Shown piece by piece: positions 52,186-61,328 of a stretch of DNA of 64,000 bases. Location: assembly GCF_900106925.1 (NCBI RefSeq), contig NZ_FNNZ01000005.1:124001-188000 (forward strand). The letters are read 5' to 3'. This stretch comes from Thiocapsa roseopersicina. Lineage in GTDB: Bacteria > Pseudomonadota > Gammaproteobacteria > Chromatiales > Chromatiaceae. The position numbers and the translations under genes are program-made. The notes under the pieces are model-generated. The model searched no databases. It was not told the origin of the DNA and saw only the letters and a program-made list of their open reading frames with translations. Position 1 is the first letter of the stretch. Each line of letters starts with the position of its first letter.

Positions 52186-52680
52186 TCAGCTCGTTCCTTC
52201 CAGGAACGCCTTCAGGCTCTCTTCCTGATCCTTCTCCAGCGAGGTCTGCAGGACCTTGCCCTTGCCCTTGAACTCCGTGAGCCCTTCGAGGACCTTATCC
52301 GCCGTCACCTTGCGAACCAGGATGAACACAGCAGAGCATCCGGGTTGGAAGTTCTGCGCCAATCCCTTAATGAAATCGTCGTCGATGCCGATGTCCGAAA
52401 ACTTGCCGGACAGCGCGCCGGCGCCGGCGCCGACCGCTGCGCCGAGGAGGGGATTGAGGAATACGAGACCGATCAGCATGCCCCAGAAGCCGCCGCCCAC
52501 CGCACCTACCGCAGAGAGATTCACAGCCTGATGGAGCTTCACTTTGCCTGCGTCGTCCTTGGTGACGACGACGACGTCTTCCATGTCGATGAGGTAGGCC
52601 TTCTGCATCTTGGCAAGCTCGGCGCGCAACTCGAACGCCAGATGCTCCTCGGGGAACGAAACGACGATCAAATCACTCAT
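52186..52680 (-). CDS. DUF1269 family protein with glycine-zipper segment
   Basis: A 164-residue protein of the DUF1269 type. The N-terminal beta-alpha domain (DLIVVSFPEEHLAFELRAELAKMQKAYLIDMEDVVVVTKDDAGKVKL) is followed by a glycine-rich hydrophobic region (about 58-92, GAVGGGFWGMLIGLVFLNPLLGAAVGAGAGALSGK). The C-terminal half repeats the alpha-beta pattern. Function is unknown. GAGGAGACATCC precedes the ATG at 52680; the upstream open frame lacks family sequence. Confidence 0.85.
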   Translation of the reverse strand: MSDLIVVSFPEEHLAFELRAELAKMQKAYLIDMEDVVVVTKDDAGKVKLHQAVNLSAVGAVGGGFWGMLIGLVFLNPLLGAAVGAGAGALSGKFSDIGIDDDFIKGLAQNFQPGCSAVFILVRKVTADKVLEGLTEFKGKGKVLQTSLEKDQEESLKAFLEGTS

Positions 52681-52711
52681 GGATGTCTCCTCGGTTGGAA
52701 ATCTCTTCGGT

Positions 52712-52936
52712 TCACAGATTGCCCTTTTTATGCTCGTCGACGAGATAACCACCGAGCGCCCCGACACCGGCACCGATCAGCGCGCCCGCTCCGGCCTGCG
52801 CACTGAAAGCCCCGATCGCGGCGCCGGTCGCAAGACCAAGCGCAGTGCCGGTTCCGACACGGGCCCCCGTAGTGTTTCCGCAGCCGGAGAGCGCAACGGC
52901 AGCGACAAGGGTCAAAGGGATAGCGATCATTTTCAA
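52712..52936 (-). CDS. Glycine-zipper lipoprotein
   Basis: A 74-residue predicted lipoprotein. The signal peptide IAIPLTLVAAVALSGC ends at a lipobox Cys, and the mature part is a YMGG/Rick-17kDa-type glycine zipper (GTGTALGLATGAAIGAFSAQAGAGALIGAGVGALGGYLVDE). AGGAG is 8 nt before the TTG at 52936 but 14 nt before the ATG at 52930, so the TTG is favoured. Such proteins sit in the outer membrane or periplasm. It is 31 bp upstream of the DUF1269 gene on the same strand, also a glycine-zipper protein, so both may belong to one envelope operon. Confidence 0.78.
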   Translation of the reverse strand: MKMIAIPLTLVAAVALSGCGNTTGARVGTGTALGLATGAAIGAFSAQAGAGALIGAGVGALGGYLVDEHKKGNL

Positions 52937-53255
52937 GTTGGTCTCTCCTAATCTCAGTGTCAACGCCCCGGGAACCGGGGGTTTCCTTCACGATCGAGCC
53001 GACGGATAGGCTCCCTCGGATGGGGCCGACGGGGCCGCCCGAAGCATCCGCTCAACGCCGACGAGCCACGGCATCGGGCGACCACGTTCGACGTATCGCC
53101 GAAGCGTGACAGCCCCTGGGGCGGCTTGTTCACCGACGGGCTTCGGCGTATCTTCCGGCGGTCGGAAGCGCATCTCGTCCTGGTGGTTTCCGACCCTTTC
53201 GAGCCGGAATCCGGCTTCGCGATCATAGCTCAGATTCTCCGGTAGGAGGGCGACG
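52937..53255. other. Intergenic region with possible small ORF
   Basis: A 319-bp gap between divergent genes. A minus-strand frame at 52988-53173 begins with ATG after AGGACGAG and would encode 61 residues (MRFRPPEDTPKPVGEQ, then YVERGRPMPWLVGVERML). It could be a real small gene, but there is no homology or motif I can name. Confidence 0.3.
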
Positions 53256-54614
53256 ATGCCGGCCAGCAATGTGACGGAATCTGCGACTTGGCCAAGCGCG
53301 CAGCCGACCAAGATCGTGTTTTTCGGACTCGGCGCCGTGGGGTCGGCACTGCTGATCTGCCTCTCCGAGCTTGCCGAGCGCGACGATGTTCCGGTGCGCT
53401 TTGTCGTCTACGTCCTGAACCCGGACGCCGCACGCGATGCCCTCTTTCACGCCGAGCGCGTCTTCGACCGGATCGAGTTCATCGGTGTACCCGACTTCGC
53501 TCCGGTGTTCGCGCTCGAGCCCGGATACGAGACCGCGCTCACGGGAGCGGTCATGATGGTCAACGCCGCATTGCCGGAGTTCAACGGGCCCATGATCGAG
53601 CTGGCGTTGCGCATCGGCGCGCACGCGGTCGACCTCGCCTCCGACATGTACGATGCAACCACCGACCGAACCCTGACATTCTCGCAATACGGGTTCGACC
53701 AAGCGTTGCGCGAGCGCGGGATCGCCGCGCTGATCAACATGGGCATCTCGCCCGGCGTCACGAATTTTCTGATTGGCCGCCGCATGCACGACCTGCTCGC
53801 CGGCGACCGCAAAGAGCTCGAGATCGAGAGCATCGATCTGTATCTGCTCGAAGACATCGACTCTGATTCGGTCATCTTCTCCTGGTCGCCGATCGTCGCC
53901 CTCGAGGAGCTGGCGCAGCATCCGCGCATCCTGAACAAAGGCCGCATGCAGATCCTGGAACCTTTCAGTGCCGGGCGCGACTATGCTTTTCCGCACGAAC
54001 CCCGGCCGATTCGCCAGTATCCGCTCTACCAAGAGGAGCTGCTGTCGCTCCATCGCGCCTTCCCGGACGTCGAATCGATCGGGGTCTACACCGGCGGGTC
54101 CGAGGTCGAGCTGGTGAAGGCACTCTTCCAGCTCAATCTGCTCTCCAAGCGCACCCTGCCGCATCAGCCCGAGCTGACCGTCGAGGCGATGGTGCGCGCC
54201 ATCCTGCCGGGCATGAACAAGCCGCGGCGCATCGAGGAGTATCTGCGCAACGGGACGATCCGCCGCGCGCACTTCTCCGCCGCCGCCGAGATCCGCGTCT
54301 CCGAGGTCGTGCGCAACGACCGTCAGACCGCCATCGAAACGGTCGGACTGAGCTACCTGCGCTACCACGATCTGCTCAACACACCCTATGCCGGGGCGAC
54401 CTACATCTCCTATCCGACCGCGGTCGGTGCCGCCATCCTAGCCTGGCATGCGCTCGAGTACGCACGCGAGGCACCGGGCGCGCTCGTCGGCGTCGTCGCG
54501 GGGGAGGATCTCGCCCGCCTGCTGCCGCGGATGCGCGCCGACGCCGTTCGACGCGACCTGGTCGCCTGGGATATCGATCTCTTCGAGAGTGTCCGCGACG
54601 CCTCGGTGGCCTGA
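53256..54614 (+). CDS. Saccharopine dehydrogenase-like NAD(P)-binding protein
   Basis: A 452-residue protein with an N-terminal Rossmann fold (TKIVFFGLGAVGSALLICLSEL) and the layout of the saccharopine dehydrogenase/homospermidine synthase superfamily. Later blocks include NAALPEFNGPMIELALRIGAHAVDLASDMY, INMGISPGVTNFLIGRRMHDL and the C-terminal domain with YISYPTAVGAAILAWHAL. The MGISPGVTN segment is typical of carboxynorspermidine/homospermidine-type members, so a polyamine or amino-acid role is plausible. The exact substrate cannot be read. GGAGGGCGACG precedes the ATG. Confidence 0.82.
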   Translation: MPASNVTESATWPSAQPTKIVFFGLGAVGSALLICLSELAERDDVPVRFVVYVLNPDAARDALFHAERVFDRIEFIGVPDFAPVFALEPGYETALTGAVMMVNAALPEFNGPMIELALRIGAHAVDLASDMYDATTDRTLTFSQYGFDQALRERGIAALINMGISPGVTNFLIGRRMHDLLAGDRKELEIESIDLYLLEDIDSDSVIFSWSPIVALEELAQHPRILNKGRMQILEPFSAGRDYAFPHEPRPIRQYPLYQEELLSLHRAFPDVESIGVYTGGSEVELVKALFQLNLLSKRTLPHQPELTVEAMVRAILPGMNKPRRIEEYLRNGTIRRAHFSAAAEIRVSEVVRNDRQTAIETVGLSYLRYHDLLNTPYAGATYISYPTAVGAAILAWHALEYAREAPGALVGVVAGEDLARLLPRMRADAVRRDLVAWDIDLFESVRDASVA

Positions 54615-54660
54615 TTTTGTGCTCCAACACCCACTATCGAGCCTGTTGAGGATCCATCTC

Positions 54661-56193
54661 ATGCTTGCGAGGACCGCCCGAATCCTGAAGTTGGTCGCAC
54701 AGCTCGTCGCCGTGAGCGCATTGACCTTCCTTGCCGTACGCGCCTTCGACGCGCATCAAAGTGCACCGCTTGCCTTGTGGCACACCTTCGTTCCGAGCGA
54801 GATGGTCGCCGAGGAGCTCGACGAGGCCGATTGGGAGGCGTATCTGGTGCGGGAGCAGACGCTCTTCGACGAGGTGCGCTCCGAGGTCACCGACAAGCTC
54901 GAGCCGGAGGAGCGCATCCTTTCCAACCGCTACTTCGAAGGCAGTCCGCTCTATCCGGGGCGCTTCGCCCGAGACTGGAACCGCTCCTATGTCCTCGAGC
55001 CCGACGGCGAGCCCCGGGGCGCAGTCGTCCTGCTCCACGGCCTGACGGACTCCCCTTACAGCCTGCGTCACATCGGCCGACACTACCGCGCGTCGGGTTA
55101 TGTCGTGATCGGGATCCGCCTGCCCGGACACGGGACCGTCCCGGCCGGCCTGACGACCGTGCACTGGGAGGATTGGTCCGCCGCAACGCGCCTGGCCGTG
55201 CGCGAGGCAGTGCGCCGGGTCGGGCCCTCGGCGCCGCTGCAGTTGGTCGGCTTCTCCAACGGCGGGGCACTCGCCATGAAATACGTGCTCGACGCCGTCG
55301 AGGATCCCTCCATGAGGCAGGCCGATCGGGTGATCCTGATCACGCCCATGATCGGGATCACCGAGATGGCTCGGTTCGCGGGATTCGCCGGCTTGCCCGC
55401 GATCTTTCCCGCGTTCGCGAGCGCGGCCTGGCTCGGCGTCATCCCCGAGTTCAATCCGTTTAAATACAACTCTTTTCCGGTCAACGGCGCGCGCCAGTCA
55501 TCGCTCCTGACGCGTGCGCTGCAACCGCGCATCGCCCGCTATGCACGCCATGGGCGTCTCGACGAGCTGCCCCCGATCATCACCTTCCAGTCCGTGGTCG
55601 ATTTCACGGTCAGTACGCGCGCTATCGTGACGAGCCTCTACGCTCAACTCCCGGATAACGGCAGCGAGCTGGTGCTCTTCGATATCAACCGCAACACCAA
55701 GTTCGGGCCGCTGATGCGTCCGGGTACGGAGACGGCGCTCGAGCGCCTGCTCCCGCCGACGCCGCGCACCTTCAAAACGACCGTCATCACCAACGCAGAC
55801 CCGGAAAGCAGCGAGGTCGTCGAGCGGGTCACCGAAGCGGGCGAGACGACCGAGCGGGTCAGGGCGCTGGGGCTGAACTATCCGCGCGACGTCTTCTCGC
55901 TCTCGCACGTCGCCCTGCCGTTTCCGATCGACGATTCGCTCTACGGACTGGAGCCGAACGAGAACGAGGATTTCGGTGCCCACCTCGGGGCGTTGGCCAT
56001 CCACGGCGAGCGCGGGCTCTTGGTGATGAGTCTGGACTCGCTGGTGCGCCTGTCCTGGAACCCCTTCTACTCGTATCTACTCGACCGCATCGAAGAAGGG
56101 ATCGCCGATGCGCCTGTCGGCAAAACCGGCGACGGCGCGACAGGCAAGGCGGACGCAGCACAGGGCATCGACGATCCTGAATCGCGCAGTTGA
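54661..56193 (+). CDS. Alpha/beta hydrolase with N-terminal membrane anchor
   Basis: A 510-residue protein. Residues 9-28 form a signal anchor (LKLVAQLVAVSALTFLAV). The hydrolase core starts near 115: AVVLLHGLTDSPYSLRHIGRHY (oxyanion), LPGHGTVPAGLT, and the nucleophile Ser199 in LVGFSNGGALAMKY. Asp and His of the triad probably lie in the C-terminal part (for example SLSHVALPFPID). Lengthy inserts are present. It is likely a periplasm-facing esterase or lipase; the substrate is unknown. It begins 46 bp after the saccharopine-dehydrogenase-like gene and may be co-transcribed. Confidence 0.82.
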   Translation: MLARTARILKLVAQLVAVSALTFLAVRAFDAHQSAPLALWHTFVPSEMVAEELDEADWEAYLVREQTLFDEVRSEVTDKLEPEERILSNRYFEGSPLYPGRFARDWNRSYVLEPDGEPRGAVVLLHGLTDSPYSLRHIGRHYRASGYVVIGIRLPGHGTVPAGLTTVHWEDWSAATRLAVREAVRRVGPSAPLQLVGFSNGGALAMKYVLDAVEDPSMRQADRVILITPMIGITEMARFAGFAGLPAIFPAFASAAWLGVIPEFNPFKYNSFPVNGARQSSLLTRALQPRIARYARHGRLDELPPIITFQSVVDFTVSTRAIVTSLYAQLPDNGSELVLFDINRNTKFGPLMRPGTETALERLLPPTPRTFKTTVITNADPESSEVVERVTEAGETTERVRALGLNYPRDVFSLSHVALPFPIDDSLYGLEPNENEDFGAHLGALAIHGERGLLVMSLDSLVRLSWNPFYSYLLDRIEEGIADAPVGKTGDGATGKADAAQGIDDPESRS

Positions 56194-56220
56194 ACCCCGG
56201 GGCACCGAGCGCAATGGACT

Positions 56221-56718
56221 TCAGTTGCCGTCTCCGGAACCGAGCCGGTCGCGCGCCATGGCCGCGGCATCCTCGATCCCTTGCTCTGCGCGGTCGATCA
56301 TCGCCTTGCCCTGACTGATCATCGCCTGCTTGACCGCCCGGGCGAGGGCGGGCCTGGAGAGCGACTCGCCGTCGATCGTCATGGTCTCCGGGGAGGTCGA
56401 ATAGACCGACAAGGGATCGCTCAGCGTCAACGCCGTGTCCTCGACCGCGTTGTAACGATAGTGACAGGTCGCCTGCCGAGACCGGCCGACACCGTCGGCC
56501 TCGAACCCCAGCACGACCGAGAGTCCCGAATGGCCGCGGGGTTGGGTCTCCACGCCGGTCCAGCGCACCGAGCTCGGCGACTCGACCTGTGTCGTCACCA
56601 AACTTTTGCAGAAGCTCACGCGCACGTCCTCGCGCGAGCCGGAGCAGCTCGCGGTCAAAACCGATGCGGTCACGAGAGCGGCGATGATTTGCAGCGAATC
56701 TGTCGTGCTCTTGATCAT
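56221..56718 (-). CDS. Putative lipoprotein of unknown function
   Basis: A 165-residue predicted lipoprotein: a signal peptide (about 8-24) ends in LTASC, a lipobox. The mature part has RVSFCKSLVTTQVESPSSVRWTGVE, a beta-rich middle (ATCHYRYNAVEDTALTLSDPLSVYSTSPETMTIDG) and a helical tail. Family not recognised. Start is the ATG at 56718; upstream in-frame sequence has no lipoprotein character. It is convergent with the anchored hydrolase gene. Confidence 0.72.
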   Translation of the reverse strand: MIKSTTDSLQIIAALVTASVLTASCSGSREDVRVSFCKSLVTTQVESPSSVRWTGVETQPRGHSGLSVVLGFEADGVGRSRQATCHYRYNAVEDTALTLSDPLSVYSTSPETMTIDGESLSRPALARAVKQAMISQGKAMIDRAEQGIEDAAAMARDRLGSGDGN

Positions 56719-56871
56719 GGTTGTACCTTCTCGTGAATCATCCGGGCTGCCGCATTGTCCAGGGGAAGTCTTGCGAGCCCGACGGACGGCCATTATGCTG
56801 CGCCGCTCTCCGCCGGAGGAGCCCGATCGCTCGCCTTCGGCTTCGCAGTCCGCATCACTGGAGCTTCGCCA

Positions 56872-57786
56872 ATGGATTTCACGACCCGGCATCGCCTGAC
56901 GCTCGACGACGGTCCCGTCGTCTATCGAAAAGCGGCCGACGGCAAACCACCGCTTGTGCTGATCCATGGCTGGGGCGGATCGTCCGGGCATTGGCAGCAC
57001 ACCCCCGAGCACCTCTCGGGCGTGCGCGATCTCTATGCGCTGGACCTGCCCGGCCACGGAGAGACCCCCGCGCGCCCCGGCGCGACCGGGCCGGAGACGT
57101 CGGCACGTCTGGTCATCGCCTTTGCCGACAGGCTGGGCCTGGAGCGCTTCGATCTGAATGGCCATTCCTGGGGTGCCGCCGTCGCGATCCTGATCGCGGC
57201 ACGCTGGCCCGAGCGGGTGGATCGGCTCGTCCTGACCAGCTTAGGCACGACCCGCAACGCATTGGAGCGTTTCGCCTTGACGCAAGCCTACCATCAGATG
57301 ACTTTGGCAATGGCGCTTTGGCGGCCCTGGCTGGCCATGTCCCGTCCGTGGCACGCGCTCTCGCGTCCGGCGATCGACTGGTTCGGCGCTCAACCGCTGG
57401 TGTACCGCGCGATCGCCGGTCACGTCCTGCATCGGCTCCCCGAGGACGACGAGACGGTCCGTGTCGGCGTAAGAGAGTTTTTGAGCACGGATCCGCTCAG
57501 CGCGCTGGAGTGTGCGATCGGCGCCGGCAGCCCGGCCTTCCTGACCGCCTTGGAGACGATGGCGACGCCGACCCTGTTGGTCAACGCGGACGCGGATGCC
57601 GTAATGCCGCCATCCGGTGCTCGCGCCCTTGCGGCAAGGATCCGCAACGTCCGGGAGGCTCGGCTCGACGACTGTGGCCACCTGCCGATGATCGAGCAAC
57701 CCGAGGCATATCACCGACTGGTGCGCGAGTTCCTCGCCGCGACGGCACTCGACCCGCAATCGAGCAAAAACCCCGACGCCGGATGA
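56872..57786 (+). CDS. Alpha/beta hydrolase
   Basis: A 304-residue soluble alpha/beta hydrolase. The oxyanion motif is LVLIHGWGGSSGHW (about 30-43), LDLPGHGET follows, the nucleophile is Ser99 in LNGHSWGAA, and the acid and His are in LVNADADAVMPP and LDDCGHLPMIEQP. A helical lid (about 125-180) is Trp- and Ala-rich. BchO, the magnesium-chelatase-associated esterase of phototrophs, has the same size, but nothing bacteriochlorophyll-related lies nearby, so I leave it unnamed. The ATG at 56872 gives a normal N-terminus; longer frames upstream cover the divergent lipoprotein gene's promoter region. Confidence 0.85.
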   Translation: MDFTTRHRLTLDDGPVVYRKAADGKPPLVLIHGWGGSSGHWQHTPEHLSGVRDLYALDLPGHGETPARPGATGPETSARLVIAFADRLGLERFDLNGHSWGAAVAILIAARWPERVDRLVLTSLGTTRNALERFALTQAYHQMTLAMALWRPWLAMSRPWHALSRPAIDWFGAQPLVYRAIAGHVLHRLPEDDETVRVGVREFLSTDPLSALECAIGAGSPAFLTALETMATPTLLVNADADAVMPPSGARALAARIRNVREARLDDCGHLPMIEQPEAYHRLVREFLAATALDPQSSKNPDAG

Positions 57787-57829
57787 TCCGCGCGGCTCAA
57801 ACGGCATGCAGGCCCGACGCGACCACGGA

Positions 57830-58459
57830 CTAAAGATGATGGTACAGATGGGCCAACTGACGGTCGACCTGCTGCTGTTTGACCAGCCGTGAACGCCCGA
57901 GGATCTCCAGAAGCTCGGTGCAGGACGGACCTTGCTTATCGAGATAGTCGATGGAGAGCACCAAATTCTGACTCACGATGATCTCGTTGCCGACGGGATC
58001 GACGAGCTTCTCGGCCGCAAAATCGACCGACTCACCGTCGTGATATTTATCCGCGAGCACCGCAAGCAGCTCTTGTTTCTGGGCTTGCGACAAATGCGGA
58101 AAGGTTCGATTGAAGTAGAAGAGGCCATGACGAGCGAAGTGGAGCTCGCTCTTGACCTTGTAGCTGTTCCATTGCTGCCGATACACGAGAAGTAGATCGG
58201 TCAGGTCGTTCGGACTCTTGATCTGGTGCTGAGGCTTGCCGAAACACCGAACGAAAGCCCCCGGCGAGCAGTCGAACACAAGGTCGTCGCAGCAGCGGAT
58301 CTGCCGGCCCGAGCTCACCGCCGAGCGCAAAGACGACAAGGAGCAGAGGTTGAAATAGGCCGAGAGATTCTCGTACTTATCCTTGAGCTGGTCGCTGAAA
58401 TAGCTTTCGCGGCCGTATCTATGGCGGCCGATAAGTCGACCCAACACCTCTGGAATCAT
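57830..58459 (-). CDS. Hypothetical protein
   Basis: I do not recognise this 209-residue protein. It has no signal peptide or membrane segment. The middle is rich in aromatic and Cys residues (AYFNLCSLSSLRSAVSSGRQIRCCDDLVFDCS) and the second half is predicted to be mostly helical (LTDLLLVYRQQWNSYKVKSELHFARHGLFYFN). The C-terminus is Gln/Leu-rich (LVKQQQVDRQLAHLYHHL). It is convergent with the hydrolase gene, with a 43-bp gap, and lies 152 bp beyond the diguanylate cyclase gene's 3' end. Confidence 0.65.
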   Translation of the reverse strand: MIPEVLGRLIGRHRYGRESYFSDQLKDKYENLSAYFNLCSLSSLRSAVSSGRQIRCCDDLVFDCSPGAFVRCFGKPQHQIKSPNDLTDLLLVYRQQWNSYKVKSELHFARHGLFYFNRTFPHLSQAQKQELLAVLADKYHDGESVDFAAEKLVDPVGNEIIVSQNLVLSIDYLDKQGPSCTELLEILGRSRLVKQQQVDRQLAHLYHHL

Positions 58460-58611
58460 AGCCGTGGCGTCCGAAACACACCGACCTGCAGCACACCGAG
58501 ACCCGCTAGCCTAGCGGAACCGAGCCGGAAAAGCACTTCCAGCCCAACCCTCACACGTTGCGAGGTCGGCGAAGCCGATCAAGCGCCGCAACGCCCCATT
58601 GAACGACTTGG

Positions 58612-60237
58612 TCAGGGCTCGGATGGGGCGGCGTCCCTGCCGTATACCCGAACGCAATTGCGTCCCGCGGATTTCGCGGCATAGAGCGCTTGGTCGGCAC
58701 GATCAACGAGAGCGCCAAGGTTTTCGACACCGCGCTCGCGCGTCGCCACGCCGAGGCTTGCAGTGATCGGGATCGGCCCTTCCGTGGTCTCTATGTCGCG
58801 CTCGAGAAGCGCCAGGCGCAGTCGCTCGGCGAGTCGTTCGGCCTCTTGGGCGTTGGTCTCGGGGCACAGCGCCACCAGCTCCTCGCCCCCGTAACGGGCC
58901 AGGAGGTCCGACACGCGAACCGCACGAAGCCGCTCGGCAATAGCTTTGAGGACCTGATCGCCGACGCCGTGCCCGTAGGTATCGTTGACCTGCTTGAAGT
59001 GATCGATGTCGATCATGATCACCGCAATCGGGTTGGAATAGCGTTTGGCACGGTCAAACTCGACCTCTGCAAGCTCGGAAAACCGACGGCGGTTGAGCAG
59101 CTCGGTCAGGGGATCCGTATCGGCCAGGGCCCGCACCTGCTGGAACAAGCGAGAATTGATGTCACGCTCGCGGCGTAGGTTCTGCTCGGTCTCCTGAAGC
59201 TTCACGAAGGTGCGGGCGTTGGAGATCGCCAAACCGCAGAGATTCGAGATCGCCAGGCCGAGATTCAGATATTGATCCCGATAGGCCGGAAACGGGATCT
59301 CGCGCACCAGTATCAGCCCCAATACGGCATCCTTGTAGTCGATCCGGAGGAAAAAACCGTTCCCGGACGGCATAATCAGATAACCCTCATGCAGCGCATC
59401 GATCGCCTGCTGGAGATCCAGGCGATCCCGAGGTCGCTCCTCCGCAGCGAAGATCTCCTTGACCCGTCCCTCCTCCACCTGGGCATACACCAGGTTGGTG
59501 CACCCGAAGAGCATCGCGAAGAGCTCCTGAATCGCCGCGATCGTGGCCTCCTCGTCGGTGATGTGCGACAAGCGAACCAGAAGGTCGAAGGCCATGGCGT
59601 AATCGGCGACCTTGCGGTTGGCCTGCGCCAGAACCTCTTGGGTCTTCGCCTCCGCGGCGAGATTGCGCCACTTGGCGATGGCACCGGAGAGAAAGAGCCT
59701 CAGATAATCCAATCCGACATAGCGGCTGCGGCACGGTAGGCCCAGATACCCGGCCAGCGCCTCGAGCTCCCCGAGGGCATGCGCGTCGCTGCCCGTATCC
59801 AGGAGCAGAAGCTCGCGCGTGCACTCTCGGAAAAACTCACCCGCCGTCTCCCGATCGAAGCCCATGCCGCGCAGGTGCTCGCGCCACTGCTTGAGCCAGC
59901 CGGCCGTGACGAGATAGGCACCGCCTTGTATCTCGGGCTCAAGGACATCGCTCCCGGCCAAGAGGTGAATGCAGTGGTCGAGCTTCACCAGGTGCACGCG
60001 CGGATCCGGCGGCGCCGCACGCGTCTCGGCATCGCACCCGAGGAGCACCAAGGCGCCGTCGGAACCTTCGGGCGGCGGGGTCTCGCGTGCATCCGCGAGG
60101 TTGCATCGTCCGGGACGCAGCGTGCAGACGGCGGGGTAAGCCTGGACGCGCACGCCTTCCTCGCCGAGGCCCGCCAGCGCGGTCTCGACATCCTGTCGAA
60201 AATGGCTACAGACCCTCAGACAAAGCGTTTCCGCCAC
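58612..60237 (-). CDS. DUF1638-like/GAF/GGDEF diguanylate cyclase
   Basis: A 541-residue protein with three parts. Residues about 1-175 resemble DUF1638, a family often found beside corrinoid methyltransferase genes: LCLRVCSHFRQDVETAL, LVKLDHCIHLLAGSDV and GGAYLVTAGWLKQWREHL. About 190-345 looks like a GAF sensor. About 370-535 is a GGDEF domain with TDPLTELLNRRRF, DIDHFKQVNDTYGHGVGDQVL and an active-site loop RYGGEEL (GGEEF variant, probably active). The GTG at 60237 begins 2 nt after the UroD stop with GGAG 6-7 nt upstream; the longer frame is a shadow of the UroD gene. I infer that the N-terminal part senses a corrinoid-linked state and tunes cyclic-di-GMP. Confidence 0.83.
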   Translation of the reverse strand: MAETLCLRVCSHFRQDVETALAGLGEEGVRVQAYPAVCTLRPGRCNLADARETPPPEGSDGALVLLGCDAETRAAPPDPRVHLVKLDHCIHLLAGSDVLEPEIQGGAYLVTAGWLKQWREHLRGMGFDRETAGEFFRECTRELLLLDTGSDAHALGELEALAGYLGLPCRSRYVGLDYLRLFLSGAIAKWRNLAAEAKTQEVLAQANRKVADYAMAFDLLVRLSHITDEEATIAAIQELFAMLFGCTNLVYAQVEEGRVKEIFAAEERPRDRLDLQQAIDALHEGYLIMPSGNGFFLRIDYKDAVLGLILVREIPFPAYRDQYLNLGLAISNLCGLAISNARTFVKLQETEQNLRRERDINSRLFQQVRALADTDPLTELLNRRRFSELAEVEFDRAKRYSNPIAVIMIDIDHFKQVNDTYGHGVGDQVLKAIAERLRAVRVSDLLARYGGEELVALCPETNAQEAERLAERLRLALLERDIETTEGPIPITASLGVATRERGVENLGALVDRADQALYAAKSAGRNCVRVYGRDAAPSEP

Positions 60238-60239
60238 GG

Positions 60240-61328
60240 TCAGCTCCGGGGGTCCTTCAACGGCTGCGCGCTCGGGGACTCGCGGGAGATATCGAGCGGA
60301 TAGGTTCCCCAGCGATGGACCGCCTCGGAGATCGCCAGCAGCGTATCTTCCGGAACCTGGTAGGGGATCTCGCCGTGGTTGTCGGACAGGATGAATCCGC
60401 CGCCGTGACCGGCCGCGGCGATTGCCGCCCTGACCTGCGCCTCGGCCTGCTGCGGTGTCCAACGACGCATCTCGATTCCGTTGAGGTTGCCGAGCAACGC
60501 CATCTTGCCGGCCGTACGTTGCTTGAGTGCAGCAAGATCGTCGAGCATGCTGACCCCGATAACCGCCGCACCGGTGCGGGGGAGATCGTCCAGGATCGGC
60601 ATGCAGCGACCGGAGGCGAAATGCATTGCCACCGGTCCATTGATCGCGGCGAGGGTGCGCATCGCGACCTGAAGCCCGGTCCTGCGAAAGTGCTCGGGCG
60701 AAACGATGGTCGAGGAGGAGATCGGGTCGAAATAACAGATGGCCGTGGCACCCGCGGCCAACTGGGCGTTCGCCCATTGGATACAGAATGCCTCGTTCAG
60801 ACGCATCAGGCGCTCGAAGAGGTCCGGCTGCTCGAACATGAGGTTGAGGTAGGGCTCGAACCCCATCTGCATCACCGGCACCGAGAAGGGCGACATGACC
60901 ACGCCGATGATGGGGGTCTCCTCGCCGCCTGCCGCTTTGAGCCCACGGGTGGCCTCCAGCACCTTGACCAGACAGGGCGAATCGGCGACCTGCGGCGGCT
61001 CCAGCGCGCGGATTTGCTCCGGCGTCCGAATCATGGGCCGGCCGGCGTTGGGCGGGCCGTCGTCGGTATAGAGCACATCCCCGCCCCACGCCTCGGTCTC
61101 AACCGACGCGTAGAAGAAGGTATAGAAGCAATCGTTGCGTTACTTGCGACGCAGACGCAGCTGCCCCTCGATCACATACTCAGGCCGCGAGAAATAGGTC
61201 TCGATGGAGAGTCCGAGCTCTTGCGCACCGTGCATGGTGAGCAAGAGAAACAGCGGAACCCGATCCGGCTCCCGGTGGCCGAGCGTGGTCAGCACGCGCT
61301 CGAGGGAGGTCATGGGTCGAGTGCTCAT
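60240..61328 (-). pseudogene. UroD/MtaA-family methyltransferase gene split by an in-frame TAA
   Basis: The sequence is one continuous frame of 363 codons interrupted once. The first 62 codons (MTSLERVLTTLGHREPDRVPLFLLLTMHGAQELG through EYVIEGQLRLRRK) are the N-terminus of a uroporphyrinogen decarboxylase/MtaA-type protein. Codon 63 is TAA (61142-61140). The same frame then continues with NDCFYTFFYASVETEAWGGDVLYTDDGPPNAG and the rest of the family (PIIGVVMSPFSVP, AAINGPVAMHFASGRCMPILDDL, GNLNGIEM, GFILSDNHGEIPYQVP). Homologues have Tyr at the stop position, so one base change made it. A partial product could restart at GTG 61076. Its ATG overlaps the corrinoid gene stop by 4 nt. Broken gene or read error; family role is methyl transfer to or from a corrinoid. 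Confidence 0.78.

Noticed and set aside
61140-61142. Pyrrolysine or other recoding of the UroD stop
   Set aside because: Pyrrolysine uses TAG; this codon is TAA, and no PYLIS-like or pyl genes are seen. A simple point mutation or read error is more likely.
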